Counted from the stretch's first letter, positions 45,480 through 54,019 are shown. The stretch is DNA of 64,000 nt from Maribacter aquimaris (GCF_014596745.1 NZ_JABTCF010000002.1:186001-250000); one strand, 5' to 3'. Notes: generated by a model not told the origin, from the letters alone. Made by a program: numbers and translations.

Positions 45480-46221
45480 TCAAACTCCAGTCATACGTTA
45501 GAAAATCTATTTCTGCATTTTGTGAAATCTCAATATCCACATATTTGTTCAGGTAGTCGATCAGTGATTTTTTGGTAGTGAAATCGTCCCCATACCATTT
45601 GAATATTTTAGACAAGGCAACTGCATTTTGTGAGATTTTATTCTTTGTGGTGTCGTTTATAAAATCGAAAGTGGCCTTTTTTAGCTGTCCCTCCAATTCC
45701 TTGGCGGAATAGGCACGGTTCAATAGTTTGGGGCAGGAATAAGAGGCGCAATTAATGGCAAAATGAATGCGTGGTTCATCCATTTCTCGAAGAATATCGT
45801 GCTCTATTTCCCCTAGGGAAAAGCTGTCGACCCCAATCTTTAGGCGGTCTTTGCCCCAAGGTCTGAAAATATCCTTTATACTCTCCAAGGGGTAATTATC
45901 CACGATCAACTGAACCGTCCCTGCATTGTATAGGTTTATGTGATAGGCCAATTGCTCTTCTTTGGATGCGGAATGGGCAATGGGGTTTTGTGACAGGTAT
46001 TCGAGATAGTTCCTTAATTGGTCGCTATCGGCAACAAAACCTTTGTAGTCGACATTCCCATTTTCATCCACATGTTTTTTCAACAAAATGTCCCAGGGGG
46101 TATGGTCAACCGTTTCAACACTACTATCCAAGGTGGCACGTGATGGCTTCTGGCCAAAACAATTCAGTAACAGGAAAAATGGCAATGTTATGCCCAAGAT
46201 GTATTTAAGTTTGATCATCAT
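45466..46221 (-). CDS. DUF547 lipoprotein
   Basis: The 251-residue protein has a lipobox (LLLNC near residue 20) and the DUF547 core: DYKGFVADSDQLRNYLEYL near 60, QLAYHINLYNAGTVQLIVDNYPLESI near 90, EIEHDILREMDEPRIHFAINCASYSCPKL near 140. The function of DUF547 is unknown; these genes recur near arsenosugar-type clusters in Flavobacteriia. It lies 56 bases after arsM and overlaps the TIGR04283 gene. Confidence 0.87.
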   Translation of the reverse strand: MMIKLKYILGITLPFFLLLNCFGQKPSRATLDSSVETVDHTPWDILLKKHVDENGNVDYKGFVADSDQLRNYLEYLSQNPIAHSASKEEQLAYHINLYNAGTVQLIVDNYPLESIKDIFRPWGKDRLKIGVDSFSLGEIEHDILREMDEPRIHFAINCASYSCPKLLNRAYSAKELEGQLKKATFDFINDTTKNKISQNAVALSKIFKWYGDDFTTKKSLIDYLNKYVDIEISQNAEIDFLTYDWSLNEKR

Positions 46222-46277
46222 CCAATTTTAGGAATATATATCCTTTAGTTTCATTTCATGATCAAACCTTACACAAA

Positions 46278-47243
46278 TCAACAACAACCACCGCCGTTGT
46301 AATGCCAGGTGCTTTCGCTGATATGAATAGGGGCACCGGTTTTTGCCAATGCTGCTGCTGTTTTGTCGCAAATGGCCAAAGGTTGGTTTTGGAGTAAAAC
46401 ATGTCCGGCATTATCATCAAAATACGCCTCGTTACCATAATAGATTGCGGTTTTTCCCGTAAAAATACAAGGTCCATCCTCTGGCATGGGGTCTTTTATA
46501 GCGGCAATTTCAATAGATTCTATAAATATCAGTTCGTCGGTGGGGTAGTGGTTGGGCGATAATACCCGATATGATTTTCGGGCCCTTACCTCTATGGTCC
46601 CAAAGCCTGCATCGGTTAAGGCCTTGATGTATTCTTTCATGGGTATACTTCCGCTTAAGCAGAGTGCCCGGAGTCTATCGTCATTTCGCAACGCTTCGTT
46701 CATGGGCTGTTCACAGATGGGGTCGCTCATGACCAATCGACCGTGTGGTTTAAGAACCCGGTACATTTCGCCAATGGCTTTTCTGAGGTCTTCGGCCTTG
46801 AAGATATTGAAAAGACAGTTTTGGGCCGCAATATCAATACTCTCATCTGCAATGGGCAGATTCAGGGCATCACCTTTGACTAGGTTTACATAATCACTTT
46901 TAAACCAATCGTTTTCTTCTTCAGCTATCTTAAAATTCTTTCTGGAAGCCTCGAGCATTTCATCGACCACATCTACACCGGTAACACCGCCTTTTTGGCG
47001 TGAGAAATAGGAGAATTGCAAAAGTTCCATACCGCCACCAACGCCTACATACAAAACCTTTGGGTTGTTTACCAAATCCTGGGCCGAAACCGTACTCCCA
47101 CATCCATAGTTCATTTCCTGCATGATTTTGGGTATAGACAAACCAGGAAACTGCCAAATAGGATTTGTGGTACAGCATAGGCCTACATCCGGGGTTAGGG
47201 CAGCATCTTTGTACAAGTCGTTCGTAGCTTCTAAATAGCTCAT
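46278..47243 (-). CDS. arsM: ArsM-type arsenite S-adenosylmethionine methyltransferase
   Basis: The 321-residue enzyme would methylate trivalent arsenic. It has GLCCTTNP near residue 22, a methyltransferase core (VLYVGVGGGMELLQF; GVDVVDEMLEASR; AAQNCLFNIF), further Cys at DPICEQP and a C-terminal GGGCC, as in the long ArsM of Bacteroidota arsenosugar operons. Multiple cysteines bind As(III). It overlaps the PNP gene by four bases (ATGA), so both are co-translated. Confidence 0.9.
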   Translation of the reverse strand: MSYLEATNDLYKDAALTPDVGLCCTTNPIWQFPGLSIPKIMQEMNYGCGSTVSAQDLVNNPKVLYVGVGGGMELLQFSYFSRQKGGVTGVDVVDEMLEASRKNFKIAEEENDWFKSDYVNLVKGDALNLPIADESIDIAAQNCLFNIFKAEDLRKAIGEMYRVLKPHGRLVMSDPICEQPMNEALRNDDRLRALCLSGSIPMKEYIKALTDAGFGTIEVRARKSYRVLSPNHYPTDELIFIESIEIAAIKDPMPEDGPCIFTGKTAIYYGNEAYFDDNAGHVLLQNQPLAICDKTAAALAKTGAPIHISESTWHYNGGGCC

Positions 47244-48061
47244 AGTTCTTTTATTAGTTCTGTAAAAAGTTTGATCATTTTGGGCTCCGTATCGTTTGCG
47301 ATCTTTATGATTTCCTGAATATCGACGGGTTCAAGGTTGTCAGGGTCACACTCATCGGTCAATACAGACACGGCAACCATGGGCAATCGTAAATGGTTGG
47401 CAACGATTACTTCGGGTACGGTGCTCATACCCACTGCATCGGCACCTAGGATTTTCAACATTCGGTATTCTGCCTTGGTCTCCAATTGTGGACCTACAAC
47501 CGCTGCGTATATCCCTTTCTGTAGGCGTATATTCTCTCGTTTGGCAATTGCCTTGAGTTTGTTGCGCATGGTTAGGTCGTAAGGTTCGCTCATGTCTACA
47601 AAACGATCTCCGAATTCATCTACATTACTGAAGGCCAACGGTGATCCCCCCTGAAGGTTGATATGGTCCTCGATCAACATAATGTCGCCCTTTTTGAAAT
47701 CGAGGTTAATGGCTCCTGCGGCGTTTGAAACGAATAACTTTTTGATTCCAAGCCTGTGCATAATCCGGATGGGATAGGTGACATCCACAAAATCGTAACC
47801 CTCATATAAATGGAAACGACCTTCCATAACAACAGCTTTCTTGCCCTCTATGGTGCCATAAATCAGTTTGCCTGAATGAAATTCGACCGTTGCCAAAGGG
47901 AAAAATGGTATGTGGTTGTAATGCGCTATAATGGGGTCTTCAATGGCATCGACCAATTGGCCCAAGCCTGTTCCCAAAACAATGCCGATTTCAGGGTTGT
48001 CAAAGCCCTTTTCTTTTAAATACTCAGTGGATTCTTGTAATTCTTGCTCAGATAATCTCAT
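47240..48061 (-). CDS. punA: Purine nucleoside phosphorylase
   Basis: The 273-residue enzyme has IGIVLGTGLGQLVDAI near 26 (phosphate loop), MEGRFHLYEGYDF near 78, LFVSNAAGAIN near 110 and EYRMLKILGADAVGMSTVPEVIVANH near 195, all typical of trimeric PNP. In arsenosugar-type clusters it would remove adenine from the adenosyl-arsenic intermediate by phosphorolysis. It overlaps arsM and TIGR04282 by four bases each. Confidence 0.93.
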   Translation of the reverse strand: MRLSEQELQESTEYLKEKGFDNPEIGIVLGTGLGQLVDAIEDPIIAHYNHIPFFPLATVEFHSGKLIYGTIEGKKAVVMEGRFHLYEGYDFVDVTYPIRIMHRLGIKKLFVSNAAGAINLDFKKGDIMLIEDHINLQGGSPLAFSNVDEFGDRFVDMSEPYDLTMRNKLKAIAKRENIRLQKGIYAAVVGPQLETKAEYRMLKILGADAVGMSTVPEVIVANHLRLPMVAVSVLTDECDPDNLEPVDIQEIIKIANDTEPKMIKLFTELIKEL

Positions 48062-48729
48062 ATATTCTTCAAATAAGTTTGAAAAGCTTTTATTGGTAAA
48101 ACGTCTTCGTAAAGGTCAATATCATTCTTGGTTTCCAAATGGAACACTTTTTTGCCTGTTAAGTCATTTATGGTATCCTCAAGCACTTTGTTCTTGCCCC
48201 ATGCCTTATTTTTGAAGACGGCATCCGTATAGGATTTCATTCCCAATAGATAATATCCGCCATCCAAAGCAGGTCCTATCACAAAGTCATTTTCATTAAG
48301 GGCGTTGAAGGCTTTTTGTATATCGGTACTCTCCAAATCATACATGTCGCTTCCGATAATAATGATTTTTTCAAATCCGTTTTCAAAACCTTCCCGAAAA
48401 GCATTCGCCATCCGCTCCCCCAAATCGGCTCCCACTTGCAATCGTTTATCAAAAATAAGATTATCCCAAGAATCATCCTCCCAAATCCCTTCCGAATAAT
48501 ACACGTGTTTGTGTACATGCAGATCTTTGGTTATGTCCGCGGTATGCCTAAGTAGGTACTTGTATATATCCAAGGCCACTTGGTCCCCGACCTTTGCCGC
48601 CAATCGTGTTTTGCATTTTCCCAAAACAGGATTTCTGGTGAATATGAGTAATAGTTCCCTGGAATTGACCAAATGGAAATGAATGGCCAAAGCATCTTTC
48701 TTTTCAGTATTTTGTTGAATTAAACCCAT
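48058..48729 (-). CDS. TIGR04282-family arsenosugar biosynthesis glycosyltransferase (CofC-like)
   Basis: The 223-residue nucleotidyltransferase-like GT has LLIFTRNPVLGKCKTRLAA near 28, QVGADLGERMANAF near 105, IIGSDMYDLES near 125 and VIGPALDGGYYLLGMKS near 150, matching TIGR04282. It would act on the ribose-phosphate or its product. It follows the rhodanese gene by 15 bases and overlaps the PNP gene. Confidence 0.9.
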   Translation of the reverse strand: MGLIQQNTEKKDALAIHFHLVNSRELLLIFTRNPVLGKCKTRLAAKVGDQVALDIYKYLLRHTADITKDLHVHKHVYYSEGIWEDDSWDNLIFDKRLQVGADLGERMANAFREGFENGFEKIIIIGSDMYDLESTDIQKAFNALNENDFVIGPALDGGYYLLGMKSYTDAVFKNKAWGKNKVLEDTINDLTGKKVFHLETKNDIDLYEDVLPIKAFQTYLKNI

Positions 48730-48744
48730 GTGTTTCGGATTGAT

Positions 48745-49239
48745 TTATTCATAAATTTTTTCACCTTTTTCCAATAATTTGCCCCATAATCTATTATAGG
48801 CGTGTACTTTTTCCGTTTCATTGCCTTCTGTATCAAAAACCGGATAACCCGAATTCTTCCATTTAAATATACCGCCATACAGGTTTTGGATATTGGTATA
48901 TCCCATTTCCTGAAGTTTTTCACCAATATCCTCTGACCTAACCCCTATAGAGCAGTACACCACAATCGGGGTTTCTAGGTTGGGAATGGCGTTTTGTAGG
49001 TGTTGTGCGTCAAATTGGTCGTAACCTACCCAAAGGGCCTGTTCCAAATGACTTATTTTAAACTCTTCCAATTTTCGGGTGTCTAGGAAAACCAGACTGT
49101 CCTTGGCAACGGCCTCGGAAACCTGTATGTAAGGAATTGTTTCATTATTGAGGGCTTTTAACTTCCTATCCATTTTTTTTTGGGCGACCATTATTGTCGT
49201 GCAAAGAAGGAAAATATAAAAAGCGGATAAGGTTTTCAT
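48745..49239 (-). CDS. Exported rhodanese-like protein
   Basis: The 164-residue protein has an N-terminal signal helix and a rhodanese domain: LVFLDTRKLEEFKISH near 50, the active Cys in IVVYCSIGVRSEDIGEKL near 92 and NLYGGIFKWKNSG near 120. It may handle sulfur or bind arsenite in the periplasm. It is the first gene of the arsenosugar-type cluster and is divergent from the GH32 gene. Confidence 0.88.
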   Translation of the reverse strand: MKTLSAFYIFLLCTTIMVAQKKMDRKLKALNNETIPYIQVSEAVAKDSLVFLDTRKLEEFKISHLEQALWVGYDQFDAQHLQNAIPNLETPIVVYCSIGVRSEDIGEKLQEMGYTNIQNLYGGIFKWKNSGYPVFDTEGNETEKVHAYNRLWGKLLEKGEKIYE

Positions 49240-49316
49240 ACAATATTGAATGTTAAAAGTAAAGGTACTATATTATGGGATTTTGTTATCTTAACCTAAT
49301 CAATAAAAACACCATT

Positions 49317-50879
49317 ATGGTTTATAGATTGCTTGCAATTATTTTTCTTTTAACCGTATTGGTCGGGTGTAAGCAAAAAGTACAAAACGCACCAAATGTT
49401 ATAGTTAGTGGTAAGACGGAACATTATCAAGAGCCTTACAGGCCTCAATATCATTTTTCCCCAAAAGAGAAATGGATGAACGACCCCAACGGATTGGTGT
49501 ATTATAAAGGGGTTTATCACTTGTTCTATCAATTTTATCCCGACGATATTGTTTGGGGCCCGATGCATTGGGGGCATGCGGTTAGTAAGGATCTTTTGCA
49601 TTGGGAACATAAACCCATAGCGCTATATCCCGATGAACACGGATTGATATTTTCTGGGAGTGCCGTTGTTGATGAAAATAATAGTTCCGGATTCGGTACC
49701 GAGGAGAACCCTCCACTTGTGGCAATTTACACCTATCATTTAATGGAAGGCGAAAAGGCAGGCAGGAACGATTTTCAAACACAAGGAATCGCTTATAGCC
49801 TTGATAATGGTGACACTTGGACAAAATATGTGGATAACCCGGTAATTGGAAATGAGGGAATCAAGGATTTCCGTGACCCTAAGGTTATGTGGCACAAGGA
49901 ATCGGAAAAATGGATACTCACGTTGGTAGCCGGGGATCATGCCCGGTTTTATAGCTCTAAAAACCTTAAAGAATGGACGCTTTTAAGTGAATTCGGAAAG
50001 GATAAAGGCGCGCATGGCGGTGTTTGGGAGTGTCCAGACCTAATACCCATGACGGTCGAAGGGACTGATGGTATAAAGTGGGTTTTATTGATCAGTGTAA
50101 ATCCAGGGGCCCCCAATGGAGGTAGTGGTACCCAATATTTTGTGGGTGATTTTGATGGGGATACGTTTACCACCAATCAAACGGAAACGAAATGGATTGA
50201 TTTTGGCACGGATAATTATGCGGGGGTAACCTACAATAATGCTCCGGAAACCCATCCGATTTTTATTGGGTGGATGAGTAATTGGACTTATGCCCGGGAT
50301 ACACCAACTGAAAAATGGCGTAGTGCAATGACGACGCCCAGAAAATTAATGTTGAATAAAACGGATGGGGATTATCAACTGTTCAATTATCCTATTGATG
50401 GTATTGATAAAATCATTTCCGAAGAGGAGGGTTTCGATGTTGGGATAGCTGCCAATGCAACGGAAACCATGGCTTTTAAAAACCTCAACCCCTCGGAAAT
50501 AAGGTTTACGACCAGTTCAAAGGATTTTCAATTGAAGTTAAGTAATAGCACCAAGGATGAATTGGTATTGACCGTAATGGGGGAGGATAAAACCTTTATT
50601 CTTGATAGGTCTAGATCGGGAAAAGTCGATTTTCAGGAAGATTTTGGAAAGGGCGTTCAGCAAATGCCTATGCCCCTTTTACCGGAAGGGGAATATGAGG
50701 TCCGTTTACTGCTCGATTGGTCGTCTATTGAAATATTCATCAACGGAGGGCAGTATGTGATGACTTCCCAGATATTCCCCAATGGAAACTACACAGATAT
50801 AACCATTAAGAACTTAGGGGAAGACAATTTTCAATGCCGTGATTTTCAGGTTAATGGGATAAAAAGCGTTTGGGAGTAA
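49317..50879 (+). CDS. GH32 levanase/fructan beta-fructosidase lipoprotein
   Basis: The 520-residue lipoprotein (lipobox VLVGC) has the GH32 five-bladed propeller with nucleophile Asp56 (WMNDPNGL), transition-state Asp187 (FRDPKV) and acid Glu238 (WECPDL), followed by a C-terminal beta-sandwich (WSSIEIFINGGQ near 465). It cuts terminal fructose from fructans, inulin or sucrose. I choose the ATG at 49317, which gives a clean lipoprotein signal; an ATG at 49275 is in frame but less likely. It stands alone, without susCD neighbours. It ends where the accessory island begins, and the decayed recombinase frame runs into its 3' end. Confidence 0.93.
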   Translation: MVYRLLAIIFLLTVLVGCKQKVQNAPNVIVSGKTEHYQEPYRPQYHFSPKEKWMNDPNGLVYYKGVYHLFYQFYPDDIVWGPMHWGHAVSKDLLHWEHKPIALYPDEHGLIFSGSAVVDENNSSGFGTEENPPLVAIYTYHLMEGEKAGRNDFQTQGIAYSLDNGDTWTKYVDNPVIGNEGIKDFRDPKVMWHKESEKWILTLVAGDHARFYSSKNLKEWTLLSEFGKDKGAHGGVWECPDLIPMTVEGTDGIKWVLLISVNPGAPNGGSGTQYFVGDFDGDTFTTNQTETKWIDFGTDNYAGVTYNNAPETHPIFIGWMSNWTYARDTPTEKWRSAMTTPRKLMLNKTDGDYQLFNYPIDGIDKIISEEEGFDVGIAANATETMAFKNLNPSEIRFTTSSKDFQLKLSNSTKDELVLTVMGEDKTFILDRSRSGKVDFQEDFGKGVQQMPMPLLPEGEYEVRLLLDWSSIEIFINGGQYVMTSQIFPNGNYTDITIKNLGEDNFQCRDFQVNGIKSVWE

Positions 50880-51388
50880 TCCCTAAAAAATGTTGGTAGT
50901 ATATAAAAAAAAGCGTTTGAGAAATCGAATACTTTTTTGCAGTGCCTCCAGCCCCTTACCCTGCCTTTATACATCCCTTTGGCCTTGGCTATATCTATAC
51001 CTTCCCGTTGTCGTTCCAACATCGTATTACGTTCCATTTCGGCAATGTTGGCCAGTACCGACACAATCAACTTAAAGGCTGGGTTGGGTTTTCCGTCAAC
51101 CAATGATTCAATGCCCAGGTTCTCTACCTTGAGTTTAATCCCATGATCATCAAAGTGCTGGAGTGTCATTAGTATATCCAGGAGGTTTCGTCCCAGTCGA
51201 TCTATTGCATGTACCGATACATAGTTTAGATCCATATCGTTTAAAAGCCTCTGCCCTTCTGCCCGTTCATTGAAGGGTATGGAGCCACTACATATATCTA
51301 TGAAGAGCTTTTCGCCCGTGTGTTGCTTTATAAGCTGTCTTTCCAAATTCTGGTCTGGTGTGGATATTCTTATGTATCGTGCTTTTAT
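50846..51388 (-). pseudogene. Decayed serine recombinase (resolvase) with lost start and C-terminus
   Basis: The reading frame gives ARYIRISTPDQNLERQLIK, CSGSIPFNERAEGQ, VHAIDRLGRNLLDIL and MERNTMLERQREGIDIAKAK, the catalytic domain of small serine recombinases. At the usual ATG-AAA-GC(A) start the codon is ATA (51388-51386); no ATG, GTG or TTG lies upstream before a TGA. Starting at the first TTG would drop the catalytic Ser. After YKGRVRG, where the HTH domain should begin, the frame passes a tRNA-Phe-like end (50942-50955) and becomes unrelated, stopping inside the GH32 gene. It is a remnant of the element that brought the island, and probably inactive. Confidence 0.85.
50942..50955. repeat. 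Left copy of 14-bp direct repeat containing the tRNA-Phe 3' end
   Basis: GTGCCTCCAGCCCC here is identical to 54010-54023. The first ten bases equal the 3' end of the tRNA-Phe gene. It lies exactly where recombinase homology ends, so it may mark the left edge of the inserted segment. Confidence 0.5.
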
Positions 51389-51735
51389 AAAAGAAAGATC
51401 CGAAGAATATTCTACTGGATCAAATTTAGGGAGGGTATAATTGATACATTTCGATCAACTGCAAATAGCTTGGATCAACTACCTAAATCCGTACCACAGT
51501 TAGGGCATGGTCTATTTTTGCAATAAATGTTTGCAAACGTATTTTATATGTATAATAGCTTGATAGATATCTTATACCTACATAAAACATGGGCTATTTT
51601 AAATACCTGTAAATAAGAAATATGCGTACCTTGGTAATCATATACAATTGTTGTAATCAATAGCTCAAAAAGTAAATATTATACAAGTATATAAATTTCA
51701 GTAAAACCGATTAATTCTACTTAACAAGGGTAGCC
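51389..51735. other. AT-rich gap between recombinase remnant and SecB-like gene
   Basis: No supported gene is seen. The first 80 bases continue the open recombinase frame without a start codon; the rest is very AT-rich with many stops in all frames. Confidence 0.6.
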
Positions 51736-52164
51736 TTAATCGAAATAATCATCAGGAATATTAGCAATAGGTAATGTAAAATCATTGTATTGCGTAGATG
51801 ATAAATAAACTGATAACATACCTCTTGAACCACCAATAGCGATATTTAATAGCTTACGCGCAAAACTTGAATCTAAATCACTCTCCTTATCCTTCTTATT
51901 GGTTAAAACATCTTCTAATTTAAACACTCCAAATTCAAAAAAAGATACTAGACTGAATAAATCTTCATCATTTTCCTTTAGAACAACTGTTAAATCAATC
52001 TTAACCGCCACAGCAGAATTTTTTCGGTCGACTTGAAACTCTGTTTTCAATGCTAAATTTATATTTTCAAATTTTAAATCACCTTCAAATTCATTTTCAC
52101 TATTAACTTGAAAAGAAAGGGGCTTAGCGTTATAAATTTCAATACTGACATCTGATTTTTTCAT
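51736..52164 (-). CDS. SecB-like chaperone of a toxin-antitoxin-chaperone cassette
   Basis: I read this 142-residue protein as SecB-like. It has a beta-sheet N-terminal part (NINLALKTEFQVDRKNSAV, then LFSLVSFFEFGVFKLED), followed by two helices with FARKLLNIAIGGSRGMLSVYL and the end FTLPIANIPDDYF. This matches the SecB pattern of F(x)AR, RG and (L)xPxNxxxxF in order. In TAC systems such a chaperone protects the antitoxin. It starts 10 bases after the antitoxin stop and is the third gene of the cassette. It is AT-rich, unlike the flanking genes. A general secretion SecB is less likely in this position. Confidence 0.7.
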   Translation of the reverse strand: MKKSDVSIEIYNAKPLSFQVNSENEFEGDLKFENINLALKTEFQVDRKNSAVAVKIDLTVVLKENDEDLFSLVSFFEFGVFKLEDVLTNKKDKESDLDSSFARKLLNIAIGGSRGMLSVYLSSTQYNDFTLPIANIPDDYFD

Positions 52165-52174
52165 AATCTATAAA

Positions 52175-52756
52175 TTATTCAATATTAAATAAAACAGGCT
52201 TTTCTACAGCCAACGCATTTCCTTTACTTCGAATTTTTCGAACATCTTCAACTTTCCACCTAAAAGTACTTTCTTCTGACCCAGATAAAACTATTCTGTG
52301 AATAAATTGAGTTCTTCGTGCCTCATACACTCCAAGAGTCTTAACATTATTCCAAGTGTTTTTCAAGGCAGAAAGATCTTCTATCTTTTTTTCTAATTCG
52401 GCAACTTTATTTTTAAGTCTAAAAATCTCTTTTTTTAATTGCTCTTCAGTCTCAATTTCAAATGCATTACATTTTAAATGTTCTTCAATATTTTTGTCCG
52501 AGAGTTTCTTTATGATAGCCATTCCAGTACGTGCTTCTATTAGGCTTAAAGTTAAAATCGTAAAGTTGTGATTACCAGAAACCCATCGAGTAACATCACT
52601 TGCTGTTTTACCAACTAATTTCGCAAATGACTTTTTATTCATCCCATCTATGGAGCGAATATAATTAGTTATCATTATGCCTATTTCAGCAGAATGAGCC
52701 GTATAATTTTCAATTTCTTCTGGGATACCAAAATCCAAATCATTTATAGTTTTCAT
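52175..52756 (-). CDS. Xre-type HTH antitoxin with coiled coil and C-terminal extension (TAC)
   Basis: The 193-residue protein has an HTH of the HigA/Xre type at about 35-70 (KSFAKLVGKTASDVTRWVSGN), a coiled coil at about 105-132 (EEQLKKEIFRLKNKVAELEK) and a basic C-terminal segment of about 60 residues. In TAC systems a C-terminal chaperone-addiction sequence binds the SecB-like protein; this segment is the natural candidate. Its ATG overlaps the toxin stop (ATGA). It likely represses its own operon. The HTH is clear; antitoxin function is from context. Confidence 0.7.
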   Translation of the reverse strand: MKTINDLDFGIPEEIENYTAHSAEIGIMITNYIRSIDGMNKKSFAKLVGKTASDVTRWVSGNHNFTILTLSLIEARTGMAIIKKLSDKNIEEHLKCNAFEIETEEQLKKEIFRLKNKVAELEKKIEDLSALKNTWNNVKTLGVYEARRTQFIHRIVLSGSEESTFRWKVEDVRKIRSKGNALAVEKPVLFNIE

Positions 52757-53262
52757 AATTCTAAAATTTCGTCTTTTTCAATTTCTTCAATAGATATTGC
52801 TTGTGTTTTATCTAGTGATTCAATATATTTTGACACACTACATAATTCTTCTGCTGCATTTTCACACTCTGAAACTTCCTGATAAGCCTTAATTTGAACT
52901 CCCTCTATTTTCTCAGGTTTAAAACAACCTCCACCTATTATGATTGTATTTATATTTAGCACCCAGTAGAATATTCTATATCGACTTGTGATCTTTTTTC
53001 CATCTTCATATTTACTCGGTATCGCAAATAGCCCGTCTCGTCCAGTACAAACTTCATTTCTTCCCTCTATTCCGTATACATTCGCAGTATTAAGTATTTG
53101 AGATTTCAAAATTTGGGCATCTTGTGGAGATTTTTTATGAAGTTCTTGCAAGAAATCAAAAGTTGGACTTGAAACTGTTTTTCCATCTGAATCACATATT
53201 TCATAAGTATAGACAGCTACAACCTTGGCATCTAGTACAAACTCATTAATTCGGAAATTCAT
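52753..53262 (-). CDS. Putative toxin of the TAC cassette
   Basis: The 169-residue protein is not assigned to a family with certainty. Its central part (ANVYGIEGRNEVCTGRDGLFAIPS, then SRYRIFYWVLNINTIIIGGGCFKPEKI) resembles the beta-strand layout of HigB/RelE-like mRNA interferases, where R-x-(F)-Y-F is followed by a hydrophobic strand and a basic or Lys motif. It is the first gene of the cassette, directly coupled to the HTH gene, in the order toxin-antitoxin-chaperone known from HigB-HigA-Rv1957. It is AT-rich. Other toxin folds cannot be excluded. Confidence 0.55.
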   Translation of the reverse strand: MNFRINEFVLDAKVVAVYTYEICDSDGKTVSSPTFDFLQELHKKSPQDAQILKSQILNTANVYGIEGRNEVCTGRDGLFAIPSKYEDGKKITSRYRIFYWVLNINTIIIGGGCFKPEKIEGVQIKAYQEVSECENAAEELCSVSKYIESLDKTQAISIEEIEKDEILEL

Positions 53263-53268
53263 AAATAC

Positions 53269-53278
53269 ACATATATGT
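53269..53278. promoter_or_regulatory. Palindrome just before the toxin start
   Basis: ACATATATGT is a perfect 10-bp palindrome seven bases upstream of the toxin ATG. It could be the operator for the HTH antitoxin; the AT-rich setting makes chance occurrence possible. Confidence 0.35.
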
Positions 53279-53282
53279 AAAA

Positions 53283-53653
53283 CGCTAAACTAAAGAATTT
53301 GTTTCATAATAATGCAAAAATTTTATTAAAAAACGTCTATTATATCTAATCGCTGTATATATGGACTTCACTCTGATGGAAAAAATGCAGAAATGAAATC
53401 GTTCGTGCTTACTCATGTGTGTCGTTACTGATTACAACAAAACCTAAACGTAATGCGGACTTTAAGACTAAACCGAAAGGTCTGTGTATATTTATAATGT
53501 CGCTAAATCTTATGCCCCGACGCTTCGGGGTATCTTTGGAAAAGGAAAAATAAAACTAAACAAAAAGCTTTAGCTTCGGACGCAGACGGCGAACCTCCGC
53601 ACTACGTTTAACCCAACCGAGGAATTAATTAAATCAGAACCTTTTACACAAAT
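53283..53653. other. Gene-free stretch with a CCCCGA hairpin
   Basis: No gene is supported. It is AT-rich near the toxin. It holds the hairpin at 53515-53530 and a GC-richer patch around 53575-53620 without a recognisable gene or site. Confidence 0.6.
53515..53530. repeat. CCCCGA/TCGGGG hairpin, copy 1
   Basis: A perfect 6-bp stem CCCCGA...TCGGGG with loop CGCT. The same stem recurs at 54020-54035 with loop CCCT. It may be a small palindromic repeat or the remains of element ends. Confidence 0.55.
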
Positions 53654-53953
53654 TTAAGTATACATATTTGTATATTTTTGGATGATCAGGTCATCCAATA
53701 TTTCGGGGTTTTCAATGATTTTATGAATGAATTTCTTGCTTTTCATACGTTTGACGAATTTCTCCAGATAAACGGCATCTTGCTTTGATTTGCATTTTTT
53801 GGACAGTGCGATTGTCCAATCGTCCGCGGCCTTCGTGAAATTCTTTTTGAAATGATGTTGGTTGTGTTGTTCAAATCGAACCGTCAGGTCAGGGGTTTCA
53901 CCGATATAATATCGGTTTATGGTTTTACTATGAAGGATATAAAAGAAGTGCAT
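53654..53953 (-). CDS. GIY-YIG nuclease-family protein, copy 1
   Basis: The 99-residue protein has the GIY-YIG core: FFYILHSKTINRYYIGETPDL, then RFEQHN and a Lys/Glu helix (DAVYLEKFVKRMKSKKF). This single-domain family cuts DNA or is domesticated; the role is unknown. The start at MHFFYIL is chosen, because an upstream ATG lies against the terminator stem. It is part of a 347-bp exact duplication and differs from copy 2 only at its C-terminus (IIQKYTNMYT here). Confidence 0.85.
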   Translation of the reverse strand: MHFFYILHSKTINRYYIGETPDLTVRFEQHNQHHFKKNFTKAADDWTIALSKKCKSKQDAVYLEKFVKRMKSKKFIHKIIENPEILDDLIIQKYTNMYT

Positions 53954-54019
53954 TGTTGTATAAAAATACAAAACCCTGTAAACATTGGGTTTACAGGGTT
54001 TTTAAAGTGGTGCCTCCAG
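53673..54019. repeat. Exact 347-bp direct repeat, copy 1
   Basis: Base for base identical to 54051-54397, offset 378. It contains nearly all of the GIY-YIG gene, the hairpin terminator and the last bases of tRNA-Phe (CCTCCAG on this strand). The identity shows a recent duplication. Confidence 0.95.
53970..54002. terminator. Bidirectional terminator hairpin, copy 1
   Basis: A 14-bp perfect stem (AAAACCCTGTAAAC with its complement) and loop ATTGG, with T runs on both sides; a duplicate of 54348-54380. Confidence 0.85.

Noticed and set aside
51320-51526. 68-codon forward ORF near the recombinase
   Set aside because: It is antisense to the recombinase N-terminal coding sequence.
53575-53625. 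GC-richer patch with GTTTAAC-like ends, considered as an integron attC site
   Set aside because: No complementary R and L boxes or integrase were found; only one core-like sequence is present.
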